This document shows, piece after piece, positions 6,210 to 12,137 of a DNA stretch of 12,137 nucleotides. A program made the translations under genes and the position numbers. Position 1 is the stretch's first letter. Each line of letters starts with the position of its first letter. Location of the stretch: NCBI GenBank assembly GCA_964605095.1, contig CAZSBS010000154.1:1-12137 (forward strand), written 5' to 3'. The notes under the pieces were generated by a model. The model searched no databases. It was not told the origin of the DNA and saw only the letters and a list, made by a program, of their open reading frames with translations. The DNA is from JAUWQU01 sp964605095 (lineage in GTDB: Bacteria; Planctomycetota; Phycisphaerae; SM23-33).

Positions 6210-7235
6210 ATGATGCGGCGACGATGCTTGACAGGATTGGCGGCGGCGGTTCTGGCGGGACTTTTGTCGGGATGCTCCAGCCCCGCGGCACCTGACAGCG
6301 CCACGCGGAAGGCCGGGGCCAAGGCCACCATCTGCCTGCTGCCCAAGAAGAAGGGCCTGCCGTACTTCACCTCCTGCGCCGAAGGCGCCCTGGAGGCCGC
6401 CGAAAGCCTGTCCGGGATCACTCTGATCTACGATGGCCCGACCGACGGCTCGCCGGAAAAGCAAGCCGAGATGATCGAGAAATGGGCTCTCAAGGGCGTG
6501 GACGTCATAGCCGTCTCCCCGAACGACCCGAAGGTAATCGCCAGCGCCATGAGGAAAGCCCGCAGCCAGGGCTGCCGCGTGATCACCTGGGATGCCGACG
6601 CCGAGGCCGACGCCCGCGATTTCTTCGTCAACCAGGCCACCGCCCAGGACATCGGCTTCGCGATGGTCGACGCGATGGCCAGGGACCTCGGCGGCGACGA
6701 CGCCAACGGCGACGTGGCGATCATCACCGCGACCCTCACGGCCGCCAACCAGAACGCGTGGATCGCCCACATGAAGGACCGGCTCAAGAAGTACCCCGGG
6801 CTGAACCTGGTCGCGACCAAGCCGTCCAGAGAGGACCAGAAGCTCGCCTTCCAGGTCGCACAGGACCTGATGAAGGCATACCCGAAGCTGCGCGGCATAT
6901 TCGGCATCAGCTCGGTGAGCTTCCCCGGCGCCGCCGAGGCGGTCCGCCAGGCCGGCAAGAAGGACCAGGTGCTCGTCACGGGCCTCTCGACGCCCAACAA
7001 CATGAGGGAATACGTCAAGGACGGCACGGTCAAGTCCGTGGTGCTCTGGAACACAAAGGACCTCGGCTACCTGACGATCCAGGTCGCCAAAGCCTTGGCA
7101 GACGGCACACTCAAGCCCGGCGCAACCAGCATCCAGGCCGGCCGGCTCGGCCAGCGAAAGATCGTCGGCGACAACGTCCTGCTAGGGCAAATCCTGATAT
7201 TCACCAAGGACAATATCGACCAGTTCGACTTCTGA
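6210..7235 (+). CDS. ABC transporter solute-binding lipoprotein, RhaS/LsrB-like (sugar or AI-2 type)
   Basis: A 341-residue periplasmic-binding protein of the type-1 sugar family. The signal peptide ends in the lipobox LSGC (19-22), so Cys22 should be lipidated. The rest follows E. coli LsrB (the AI-2 receptor) along its length: PKKKG..YFTS (45-55), YDGPT (74-78), ITWDAD (125-130), NQ(A)T (141-144), NQNAW (180-184), STPNNMREYVKDGTVKSVVLW (260-280) and the end IFTKDNIDQFDF (330-341). Of six AI-2 contact residues recalled for LsrB, Lys46, Asp128 and Gln181 are kept, but the equivalents of Asp166, Pro220 and Ala222 appear as Asn180, Ile233 and Ser235. A sugar such as rhamnose, or another small polyol, is therefore as likely a ligand. 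AAGGAGA lies just upstream of the ATG. No permease or ATPase gene is in the window. A second ATG follows immediately at 6213. Confidence 0.88.
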   Translation: MMRRRCLTGLAAAVLAGLLSGCSSPAAPDSATRKAGAKATICLLPKKKGLPYFTSCAEGALEAAESLSGITLIYDGPTDGSPEKQAEMIEKWALKGVDVIAVSPNDPKVIASAMRKARSQGCRVITWDADAEADARDFFVNQATAQDIGFAMVDAMARDLGGDDANGDVAIITATLTAANQNAWIAHMKDRLKKYPGLNLVATKPSREDQKLAFQVAQDLMKAYPKLRGIFGISSVSFPGAAEAVRQAGKKDQVLVTGLSTPNNMREYVKDGTVKSVVLWNTKDLGYLTIQVAKALADGTLKPGATSIQAGRLGQRKIVGDNVLLGQILIFTKDNIDQFDF

Positions 7236-7241
7236 TCCGTA

Positions 7242-7590
7242 GGTAGTTGGTAGCCAGGAGCCGGTAGCCGGTAGCCGGGCTTGCCGCGGCGCAGCCGAAG
7301 GCGAAGCTGGGTAGCCGGTACAGCCCTGCGTAGCCTCAGGCGAAGACGCTTTGACATGTCGCGAAACGCCGCCGCCTTAACTTTGAGCACGGCGTTCGAT
7401 GTTGTTGCTGTCATTTGGAGTGCGGCGAGCCCTCGCCGCTTTCACACGTCGCGGAGCGACGACGTTGCCGCGCCGCCTCGAACTCGGGATGGCCGCGCGG
7501 ATGCTGTCGCCCGATGTGCATCGGGACAGACTTCCGACCTCCGCCTTCTGCCTTCCGCCTTCATACTTCCGCCTTCCGCCTCTGGCTCGC
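7242..7590. repeat. Mosaic of short intergenic repeats and hairpins, no gene seen
   Basis: This stretch after the solute-binding protein gene is a patchwork. From 7242 to about 7320 it holds copies of GGTAGCC/GGAGCC and GCCGAAGGCGAAG-type units. At 7422-7439 is a perfect 8-bp hairpin, GCGGCGAG-CC-CTCGCCGC. At 7447-7461 is CGTCGC-GGA-GCGACG, and at 7510-7525 CCCGATG-TG-CATCGGG. From about 7530 to 7585 is a pyrimidine-rich run of CTTCCGCC/CTTCTGCC units. Open frames crossing it give low-complexity Arg/Ser/Pro-rich peptides and are not credible. Such mosaics are typical of dispersed repeat insertions. Confidence 0.6.
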
Positions 7591-7624
7591 ATGGCATTGA
7601 CGGGCCGGACTGCGAAGCGTACAG

Positions 7625-7630
7625 TATAAG
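7625..7630 (+). promoter_or_regulatory. Possible -10 box before the small unknown reading frame
   Basis: CAGTATAAG gives TATAAG at 7625-7630, exactly 7 nt before an ATG at 7638, the same geometry as the uvrC box. TTGACG at 7597-7602 is 22 nt upstream, too far for a standard -35. If real, it marks the true 5' end of the gene that ends at 8087. Confidence 0.3.
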
Positions 7631-7856
7631 CATGGTCATGACCGCGACCAAACCGGGAATGTCCGCACGCAGCCGCCTGGGGCTTCCGCCACCGCCCAGT
7701 CAGGGCTCGCTCATATTACCAAGCCCGTATGCGTCCCGTGCCCGGCAGTGGCCGCTGAGCCCGAGAAGAAGTTCCCCATCCCCTTCCGTTACCCGGACGC
7801 CCCTCGGGGGCCCAAGGCCGGCCAAGGAAGACGGCAGAGACCGGAAAACCATATGG

Positions 7857-8087
7857 ATGTTCCCGGATATGGCGCCCTACTGGGACAACGATTTGGCCGC
7901 GCTACAAGATCGGGCAAACAAGAAGGAGAAACTCACGCCGGAGGAGTTGAAACGCCTGAATCGCGGCGTCACCCATACATGGGGGATCCATTATCTCGGC
8001 GCCGCCAAGATCATGGCGCCAATCGGGAAAGCCTTCGCCGAGACGATGGTGAAGTTGCAGACAACCCAAAAACTGGAGAAACAGTGA
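7857..8087 (+). CDS. Small hypothetical protein, probably the 3' part of a frameshifted gene
   Basis: I do not recognise this protein. The 76 residues from the ATG at 7857 have balanced composition and normal codon choice, with a charged helix (KKEKLTPEELKRLNRG) and a less polar one (GAAKIMAPIGKAFAETMVKL). The start is uncertain: the same frame is open far upstream and reads plausibly from about 7827 (AKEDGRDRKTIW), and an ATG at 7638 has a -10 box 7 nt before it. Between about 7748 and 7824 another frame reads more like protein (AAEPEKKFPIPFRYPDAPRGPKAG), so one extra base near the GGCCGGCC at 7819-7826 may have split the gene. The stop overlaps the GTG start of the next gene by 4 nt, which implies translational coupling and supports a real gene here. 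No signal peptide can be assigned. Confidence 0.5.
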   Translation: MFPDMAPYWDNDLAALQDRANKKEKLTPEELKRLNRGVTHTWGIHYLGAAKIMAPIGKAFAETMVKLQTTQKLEKQ

Positions 8088-10243
8088 ACCATTCCATGAC
8101 ACGAAACGCGAAAGTAGACGCAAGAATAACTTCTTCGCATTGCGGCTTCCTGCCTCCCGGCGCAAAACGTCAGAAACGTGGCGTGTCGCTTTTGATGGTT
8201 CTGTATCTTAGTTGGGGCTTGGTCGCGGGTCCTGTCCTTGGGGCCGACCCTCAGACGTTTGCAGGCAGTATGCTTAACGCGACGACGGACGATCCTGCCG
8301 ACAAAGAGCAGAACAAAGTGGCCGGGCCTGGTTGGTTCTGGAATCTCGGACCCACAGGCATCCGGGCTATGCTGGTGGATGCATCAGGCAAATGCGAATG
8401 GGAAGGCAACGCCACCTGCTTCCTGGTGAAATACGTGTTCCCCAAATCTCCGGCAGACGGCAAGATACTTCCCGGCGATACGATCATCGGTGTCAATGCG
8501 AAGAAGTTCTCCACCGTCTATAAGCTCGGTTACTGGTTTGGAATCGGCTACGACGGTCCACCGATGGAGTTTGGTCAGGCTATCGAAGAGAGCGAAAGTG
8601 GCAAGCAGGGGAAGTTGGACATAATGATCGTCCGCAAAGGGAAGCCGCTTACGGTGGCGGTAAAGATTGAAAGCAAAGGGGCCTTCTCGGCAACATTTCC
8701 GTTTAACTGCAAGAAATCCGAACAACTGCTGAAGGAAGCATGCGCTTATCTCGTCAAGGCTCAAGACAACCAAGGCTGCTGGTGGGGCACCGGCGACGTA
8801 AATGTTGACGCTTGTCTGGCGCTTCTGGCGCAAGGCCCCGAGTACTACAGGATTGTTGAAAGGCATCTTGACCATTCTCTGGCCGGTATCGATAAGGGAA
8901 CCTGGAACTGGATATTGGCCATGAATTCAATTCTTACCTCAGAGTACCAACTCCTGACACATAATAATAGGTACAGGAAATACATGCTTCGGCTTGACGA
9001 GCTGTTTAAGGACAACCAGTGCCCCAATTTTACCTTTGGCCATATGGGGTATCCCGTGAGGGACAAAGGATTTTACGGGCCCATGTGCGGATGTACCGCG
9101 CTATGCTGTCTTGGGTGGAGCATGCTCGAAAGAGCCGGCATCCCAATTCACAAAGAACTTCTCGACAAGACGATGGTTGAAATGGATATGGCCTTCAAAG
9201 AGGATGGCTATCCCTATGGGTGGAGTAATGAAGCCTGCCAAAAGACGTCCGTGTTTTCCGAGGAGAAGGTGAGGAACGCCCTGACTTCGCTTAAGAAACC
9301 GATTCATGCGCGTAGCGAGCAGGCTGGTGGATGCCTGCCCATGGGTGCAATGACCCTCGTGCATCAGTTCAGGCCATGGAAAGACTACTCGGCCGAGTTG
9401 GTAACTAACCATGCCTTCGCTTTGGCTCGTGCGCGGGGGGCCATCGTGAATGGACATGGATCGGGATACCTTCATGGCTGCTTTGGATTGCTTGCCGCCG
9501 CGAGCGTGGGGGATGGAATTGGGCAAGACGATCCGTTTCGGATCATCATGGATTACTACAAGCCGTATATCAATCTGGCCAGATGCTGTGACGGTTCCTT
9601 TTATACACAGCCGACCAGAGATGATATGAATGGCGACTATGGGCGTTCGACGAGGAATCTTCCTACCGCCGTCTGGGCGCTCGTTCTATCGGTGCCGAAA
9701 AGAGCCCTTCTGGTGCAGGGGCGTAAGGACTACAAGGGGAAGATGAATACCGCGTACCTTGCCATCTTGAAGAGGGATTTTGCGGCGGCTGCGCGGGCGC
9801 TGGCCAAGCCTCGCCCCGACGAGGCTGAAACCGCCAAAGCCATGATGGAGTACATCGACGCACAGTGGCAGAAGGATACGGCCGGGCTTGCGACCATCGA
9901 GGAGAGCGGCGACATACTGGGCCTCTCCGAAGAGTTTGCCAAACTTCAGAAGACCTACAAGGGCATCGAAGGCTTCGATAAGGCCGTCAAGCGCTACGAG
10001 GAAGACCTTCAGAAGGACCCATGGCGGAAGGAAGTGCGGACGGGCAAGGCGTACATGAGCTTCCTAGGCGTCCTCCAGAAGTTCAAGAGCGCCTCAGCCG
10101 CCAAGAAGCTCGACCAGTTCGCGAAGGAAAACGGGGCTTCCATATACGGCAAGTGGGCCGCCGCGATCGTCAAGGAATTCAATGCCTCCGGCACGGTCAC
10201 CGTCTGGCCGAACGGCAAGCCGTTCGATTCGAGCGAGAAGTAG
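8084..10243 (+). CDS. Exported cysteine-rich protein with PDZ-like and alpha-toroid-like regions (DUF6288-like), function unknown
   Basis: A 719-residue protein. After a charged n-region (KRQKR, 28-32) comes a hydrophobic signal core (about 33-53) with likely cleavage after VLGA (51-54). Residues about 80-200 look like a PDZ domain: GPTGIRAML, a long loop, then SPADGKILPGDTIIGVNAKKF (122-142) and a closing strand (LDIMIVRKGKPLTVAVKI). Residues about 212-545 are helical with toroid-like turns (QDNQGCWWGTGDVNVDACLALL 228-249, GYPYGW 375-380, GHGSGYLHGCFGLLAAA 457-473), as in terpene-cyclase-like or DUF6288 proteins. The C-terminus (about 560-719) is a charged helical tail. Cysteines are unusually frequent for an exported protein (including CGC at 335-337 and CC at 341-342 and 501-502). 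The GTG at 8084 is chosen because GGAG lies 5 nt upstream and it overlaps the previous stop; ATG at 8096 is the alternative. The DUF6288 link is from memory of the family and tentative. Confidence 0.72.
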   Translation: MNHSMTRNAKVDARITSSHCGFLPPGAKRQKRGVSLLMVLYLSWGLVAGPVLGADPQTFAGSMLNATTDDPADKEQNKVAGPGWFWNLGPTGIRAMLVDASGKCEWEGNATCFLVKYVFPKSPADGKILPGDTIIGVNAKKFSTVYKLGYWFGIGYDGPPMEFGQAIEESESGKQGKLDIMIVRKGKPLTVAVKIESKGAFSATFPFNCKKSEQLLKEACAYLVKAQDNQGCWWGTGDVNVDACLALLAQGPEYYRIVERHLDHSLAGIDKGTWNWILAMNSILTSEYQLLTHNNRYRKYMLRLDELFKDNQCPNFTFGHMGYPVRDKGFYGPMCGCTALCCLGWSMLERAGIPIHKELLDKTMVEMDMAFKEDGYPYGWSNEACQKTSVFSEEKVRNALTSLKKPIHARSEQAGGCLPMGAMTLVHQFRPWKDYSAELVTNHAFALARARGAIVNGHGSGYLHGCFGLLAAASVGDGIGQDDPFRIIMDYYKPYINLARCCDGSFYTQPTRDDMNGDYGRSTRNLPTAVWALVLSVPKRALLVQGRKDYKGKMNTAYLAILKRDFAAAARALAKPRPDEAETAKAMMEYIDAQWQKDTAGLATIEESGDILGLSEEFAKLQKTYKGIEGFDKAVKRYEEDLQKDPWRKEVRTGKAYMSFLGVLQKFKSASAAKKLDQFAKENGASIYGKWAAAIVKEFNASGTVTVWPNGKPFDSSEK

Positions 10244-10256
10244 GAGGACAAGGAAA

Positions 10257-10530
10257 GGAAAATAGAGACGCTAGCCATTTAATCGTGGTCGCGGTGGCTG
10301 GCCCCACCGGGGCAGGCCGGCAGTGAAGACGAAACGACCCTTGCCCGGCTTCGGCACTGCACCCGGACCGGCCGGGCCGCGGGCGATGACGGCACCCTGT
10401 CCGGTCTGGAGCGGCAACGCGGGCCGCGCGTCCGTGCCCTGCCCCGCTGTCGGCCGAAGAAGAACCAGCCGGCCGGGACGGAAAGGGAGATACCTGGATG
10501 CATCCCTGTTTTCCAGCATCCCTATTTTCC
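10257..10530. mobile_element. Putative non-autonomous insertion (MITE- or REP-like) with terminal inverted repeats
   Basis: The left end GGAAAATAGAGACGCTAG (10257-10274) and the reverse complement of the right end, GGAAAATAGGGATGCTGG (10530-10513), agree at 15 of 18 positions. A second, tandem right-end copy (GGAAAACAGGGATGC, 10514-10500 on the minus strand) follows inside. The interior has a GCCCC-ACC-GGGGC hairpin (10301-10313) and several CCGGCCGG-like palindromes but no credible gene. The end motif resembles repeats recalled to lie beside REP-associated (Y1/IS200-like) transposases. It fills nearly all of the gap between the PDZ gene and the ADP-ribosylglycohydrolase gene. No target-site duplication is clear. 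Confidence 0.55.
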
Positions 10531-10553
10531 ATACGTTCTTAAGGAGTGTTGTC

Positions 10554-11861
10554 ATGGCCTATCCTCGGCGTCCTGATCTTAACAAGCTCACCTCCAGGCT
10601 TTGGGAGTATTCCCAACTCAAGCACGAGTACGGCGCGAGGGGAATCGAGAAGGTCTACAGGAAAGCCGAGAAGGCCCTCCAGACCGCATTCAAGGATCTG
10701 CGGAAGCTTCCGATCGACAAGAAGCTGGCAGCGATGGAACCCAACGGCCTGAAGGCCATCAAGGCCCTGCGCCCCAAGGGTCCGCGGAAGATGTGGGAAC
10801 GGTTCGATGCGAAGACGTATGCCGATCGCCTCCGTGGTGCGATGCTCGGGCGTTTTGCCGGCTGTACGCTGGGAGCGCCGGTGGAGTTCTGGTCGATCGA
10901 CCGCATGGAAGAGTGGGCCCGGGAGATCGGCCAGCCGTTCCCGCCGGTGGAGTACTGGCGACGGATTACCGACCCGCATCGTTTGCGTTACGAGGTGAGC
11001 CGGCGCGATGCCTACACCAGCGAGAAAATGGATGGCGTGCCGGTGGATGACGACACCGCCTACACGCTTCTGGGCCTGCTGACTGTCGAGAAGTTCGGGC
11101 CGAAGTTCACGGTGGACGACAATGGCAGGAGCTGGCTGAAGTACCTGCCGTATGCCTGCTCGGCTGAGCGCGTAACGCTGAAGAACCTGAAGAATAAGGT
11201 TCCCGCCAACAAGTGTGGCGAGTTGGACAACCCGTTCTGCGAGTGGATCGGTGCCGACATCCGTTCGGACCCGTGGGGGTATATGGCTCCGGCCTGGCCG
11301 GAATTCGCGGCCGACATGGCATATCGCGACGCCTACCTGTCCCATCGGCGCCAGGGCATCTACGGCGAGATGTTCTTCTCGGCGGCCATCGCCGCGGGGT
11401 TTGCCCTGAGCGATCCCATGAAAGCCATCGAAATCGGACTGACCGAAATCCCGCGTCAATGCGCCCTGGCGAAGGCCATGAAATGGGCGATGAAGACCGC
11501 CCCGAAGATCAGCAGCTACAAGGCGGCGAGGGCGGCCGTCGACAGGCGATTCAAGGGAATGAGCGGCGTCCACACGATCAACAACGCCTGCCTGACCATC
11601 TTCGGTATCGGGATCGGCGGCACCGACTTCACACGCGTCATCTCGGAAGTCGTCGCGATGGGCCTGGACAACGACTGCACAGCCGCGACGGCCGGGTCGA
11701 TCGTAGGCGCATGCGTGGGCCTCAAGGGCATCCCCGAGGACTGGTACAAGCCGTTCAACAACACGGTTCACTCCTACCTCATCGGGCAGAGGCCGTTCAA
11801 GGTCGACGATCTGGCCCGTCGCTTCGGTAAACAGGCCCAGCGCGTCTACGCGGAGGTGTAG
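10554..11861 (+). CDS. ADP-ribosylglycohydrolase (ARH/DraG) family protein
   Basis: Members of this metal-dependent all-helical family hydrolyse N- or O-glycosidic bonds of ADP-ribose adducts; DraG reverses ADP-ribosylation of dinitrogenase reductase, but many bacterial members have unknown substrates. The 435-residue product shows RLRGAMLGRFAGCTLGAPVEFW (92-113), the metal-site VDDDTAYTLL (164-173), WIGADIRSDPWGYMAPAWPEFAADMAYRDA (231-260), YGEMFF (270-275) and GLDNDCTAATAGSIVGA (370-386). The last motif normally reads D-x-D-T; here it is DNDC, keeping both aspartates (372, 374) with Cys375 in place of Thr, a variant I recall from a bacterial subgroup. About 85 residues precede the domain, helical and Lys/Arg-rich (LWEYSQLKHEYGARGIEKVYRKAEKAL 16-42). 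There is no signal peptide, so it is cytoplasmic. AAGGAG (10541-10546) lies 7 nt before the ATG and fixes the start. Repeat copies flank the gene on both sides. Confidence 0.88.
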   Translation: MAYPRRPDLNKLTSRLWEYSQLKHEYGARGIEKVYRKAEKALQTAFKDLRKLPIDKKLAAMEPNGLKAIKALRPKGPRKMWERFDAKTYADRLRGAMLGRFAGCTLGAPVEFWSIDRMEEWAREIGQPFPPVEYWRRITDPHRLRYEVSRRDAYTSEKMDGVPVDDDTAYTLLGLLTVEKFGPKFTVDDNGRSWLKYLPYACSAERVTLKNLKNKVPANKCGELDNPFCEWIGADIRSDPWGYMAPAWPEFAADMAYRDAYLSHRRQGIYGEMFFSAAIAAGFALSDPMKAIEIGLTEIPRQCALAKAMKWAMKTAPKISSYKAARAAVDRRFKGMSGVHTINNACLTIFGIGIGGTDFTRVISEVVAMGLDNDCTAATAGSIVGACVGLKGIPEDWYKPFNNTVHSYLIGQRPFKVDDLARRFGKQAQRVYAEV

Positions 11862-11896
11862 GAGGCCCAAAGACCTTCACGCAAAGCTTGCCAGCG

Positions 11897-11934
11897 GCTC
11901 GGGGGAGTCTGTTGGCATCCTGGTAGCCCCGGGC
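11897..11934 (+). terminator. Weak hairpin downstream of the ADP-ribosylglycohydrolase gene
   Basis: GCTCGGGG (11897-11904) can pair with CCCCGGGC (11927-11934) over 8 bp with one G-U pair and a 22-nt loop, 35 nt after the stop codon. No U-run follows, so it is at best a weak terminator. Confidence 0.2.
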
Positions 11935-11937
11935 GTT

Positions 11938-11963
11938 GGGAAACAGGGACGCGAACCATTTAA
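11938..11963 (+). repeat. Additional copy of the GGAAAAYAGRGACGC end repeat, direct orientation
   Basis: GGGAAACAGGGACGC followed by GAACCATTTAA closely matches the left end of the element at 10257-10282 (GGAAAATAGAGACGC, TAGCCATTTAA), in the same orientation. The match extends past the 18-nt terminal repeat into CCATTTAA, so it is an element end rather than chance similarity. With the copies at 10257-10274 and 10500-10530 it brackets the ADP-ribosylglycohydrolase gene. Confidence 0.6.
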
Positions 11964-12137
11964 CACAGGAATCCATGCCGCTCGTAGCGGAGATAGCTTC
12001 TAAACGGGCTGCTGGTGCTATTTGGAGAGCCTTACAACGGCACAGCCTCTCGGACCAACCTTGAAGGGAAAGGGGTCAGGAACGAATGGCATCAACTTAA
12101 GCCATAACCATTGGTGCTATAAGCACTTATAGGCGCT
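11964..12137. other. Non-coding, repeat-like right end of the window
   Basis: No credible gene is seen. The stretch contains CCGCT-CGT-AGCGG (11978-11990), AAAGGGGTCAGGAACGAATGG (from about 12070, resembling dispersed repeats recalled near Y1 transposase genes) and a perfect 7-bp hairpin CTATAAG-CA-CTTATAG (12117-12132) at the edge. A transposase gene could follow outside the window, but nothing inside shows one. Confidence 0.35.

Noticed and set aside
5682..6770. Antisense frame spanning both the DUF3467 gene and the start of the binding-protein gene
   Set aside because: It crosses two well-supported genes and their spacer; its product is Gly/Arg-rich with no motif.
10271..10555. Small minus-strand frames inside the 10257-10530 element
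   Set aside because: Low-complexity Gly/Pro/Arg products, no start signal; better explained as a non-coding insertion.
10539..11870. 443-codon open frame antisense to the ADP-ribosylglycohydrolase gene
   Set aside because: Shadow of a GC-rich gene; the sense strand has clear family motifs and a strong ribosome-binding site, while the antisense product has no recognisable domain.
12085..12137. Possible integron attC site at the right end (CATAACC and a TATAAG palindrome)
   Set aside because: The paired R-box arrangement of attC is not present and no integrase or cassette array is visible.

Overview
The window is GC-rich, gene-sparse DNA from a bacterium, most likely a member of the Planctomycetota (Phycisphaerae-like) or a related PVC lineage. 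This rests on the gene mix (DUF3467 protein, exported PDZ plus alpha-toroid-like protein, ADP-ribosylglycohydrolase with a DNDC active-site variant) and on long intergenic spaces packed with short palindromic repeats. It is an inference; no rRNA or tRNA is present to confirm it. A run of exactly 100 N (3887-3986) marks a scaffold gap, so the window comes from a draft or metagenome assembly.

Left part (1-3833), mainly housekeeping. The 5' part of uvrC (nucleotide excision repair) and a small PilZ-domain (cyclic-di-GMP) protein lie on the minus strand, 18 nt apart. Divergent from them is a 6-phosphofructokinase gene with a good Shine-Dalgarno. A block of four GC-rich hairpins separates it from dacB, a D-Ala-D-Ala carboxypeptidase (PBP4, peptidase S13).

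Middle part (3834-7235). After dacB come purine-rich degenerate repeats, the assembly gap, and an AT-rich stretch bounded by 45-nt inverted arms built from the 12-mer GATTACATGGAT. Then follow pyrK (minus strand, without pyrD in view), a second inverted-repeat pair, and two plus-strand genes 45 nt apart: a protein with two DUF3467 domains and a lipoprotein sugar/autoinducer-type ABC solute-binding protein whose transporter genes are not in the window.

Right part (7236-12137), accessory in character. About 390 nt of mixed short repeats precede a small unknown reading frame that looks frameshifted. It overlaps by 4 nt the start of a 719-residue exported, cysteine-rich protein with a PDZ-like and a toroid-like region. 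A 274-bp insertion-like element with imperfect terminal inverted repeats separates this from an ADP-ribosylglycohydrolase-family enzyme. A further copy of the same terminal repeat lies beyond that gene in direct orientation, so the enzyme gene is bracketed by repeats. The window ends in non-coding repeat-like DNA.

Several genes have a TATAAT-like box 7-9 nt before a start codon (uvrC, the DUF3467 gene, the small frame at 7638), which suggests leaderless or near-leaderless transcripts; others (pilZ-like, pfkA, solute-binding protein, ADP-ribosylglycohydrolase) have clear Shine-Dalgarno sites. No new defence system or complete transposase gene was found. The most interesting material is the repeat-bracketed gene group in the right half.
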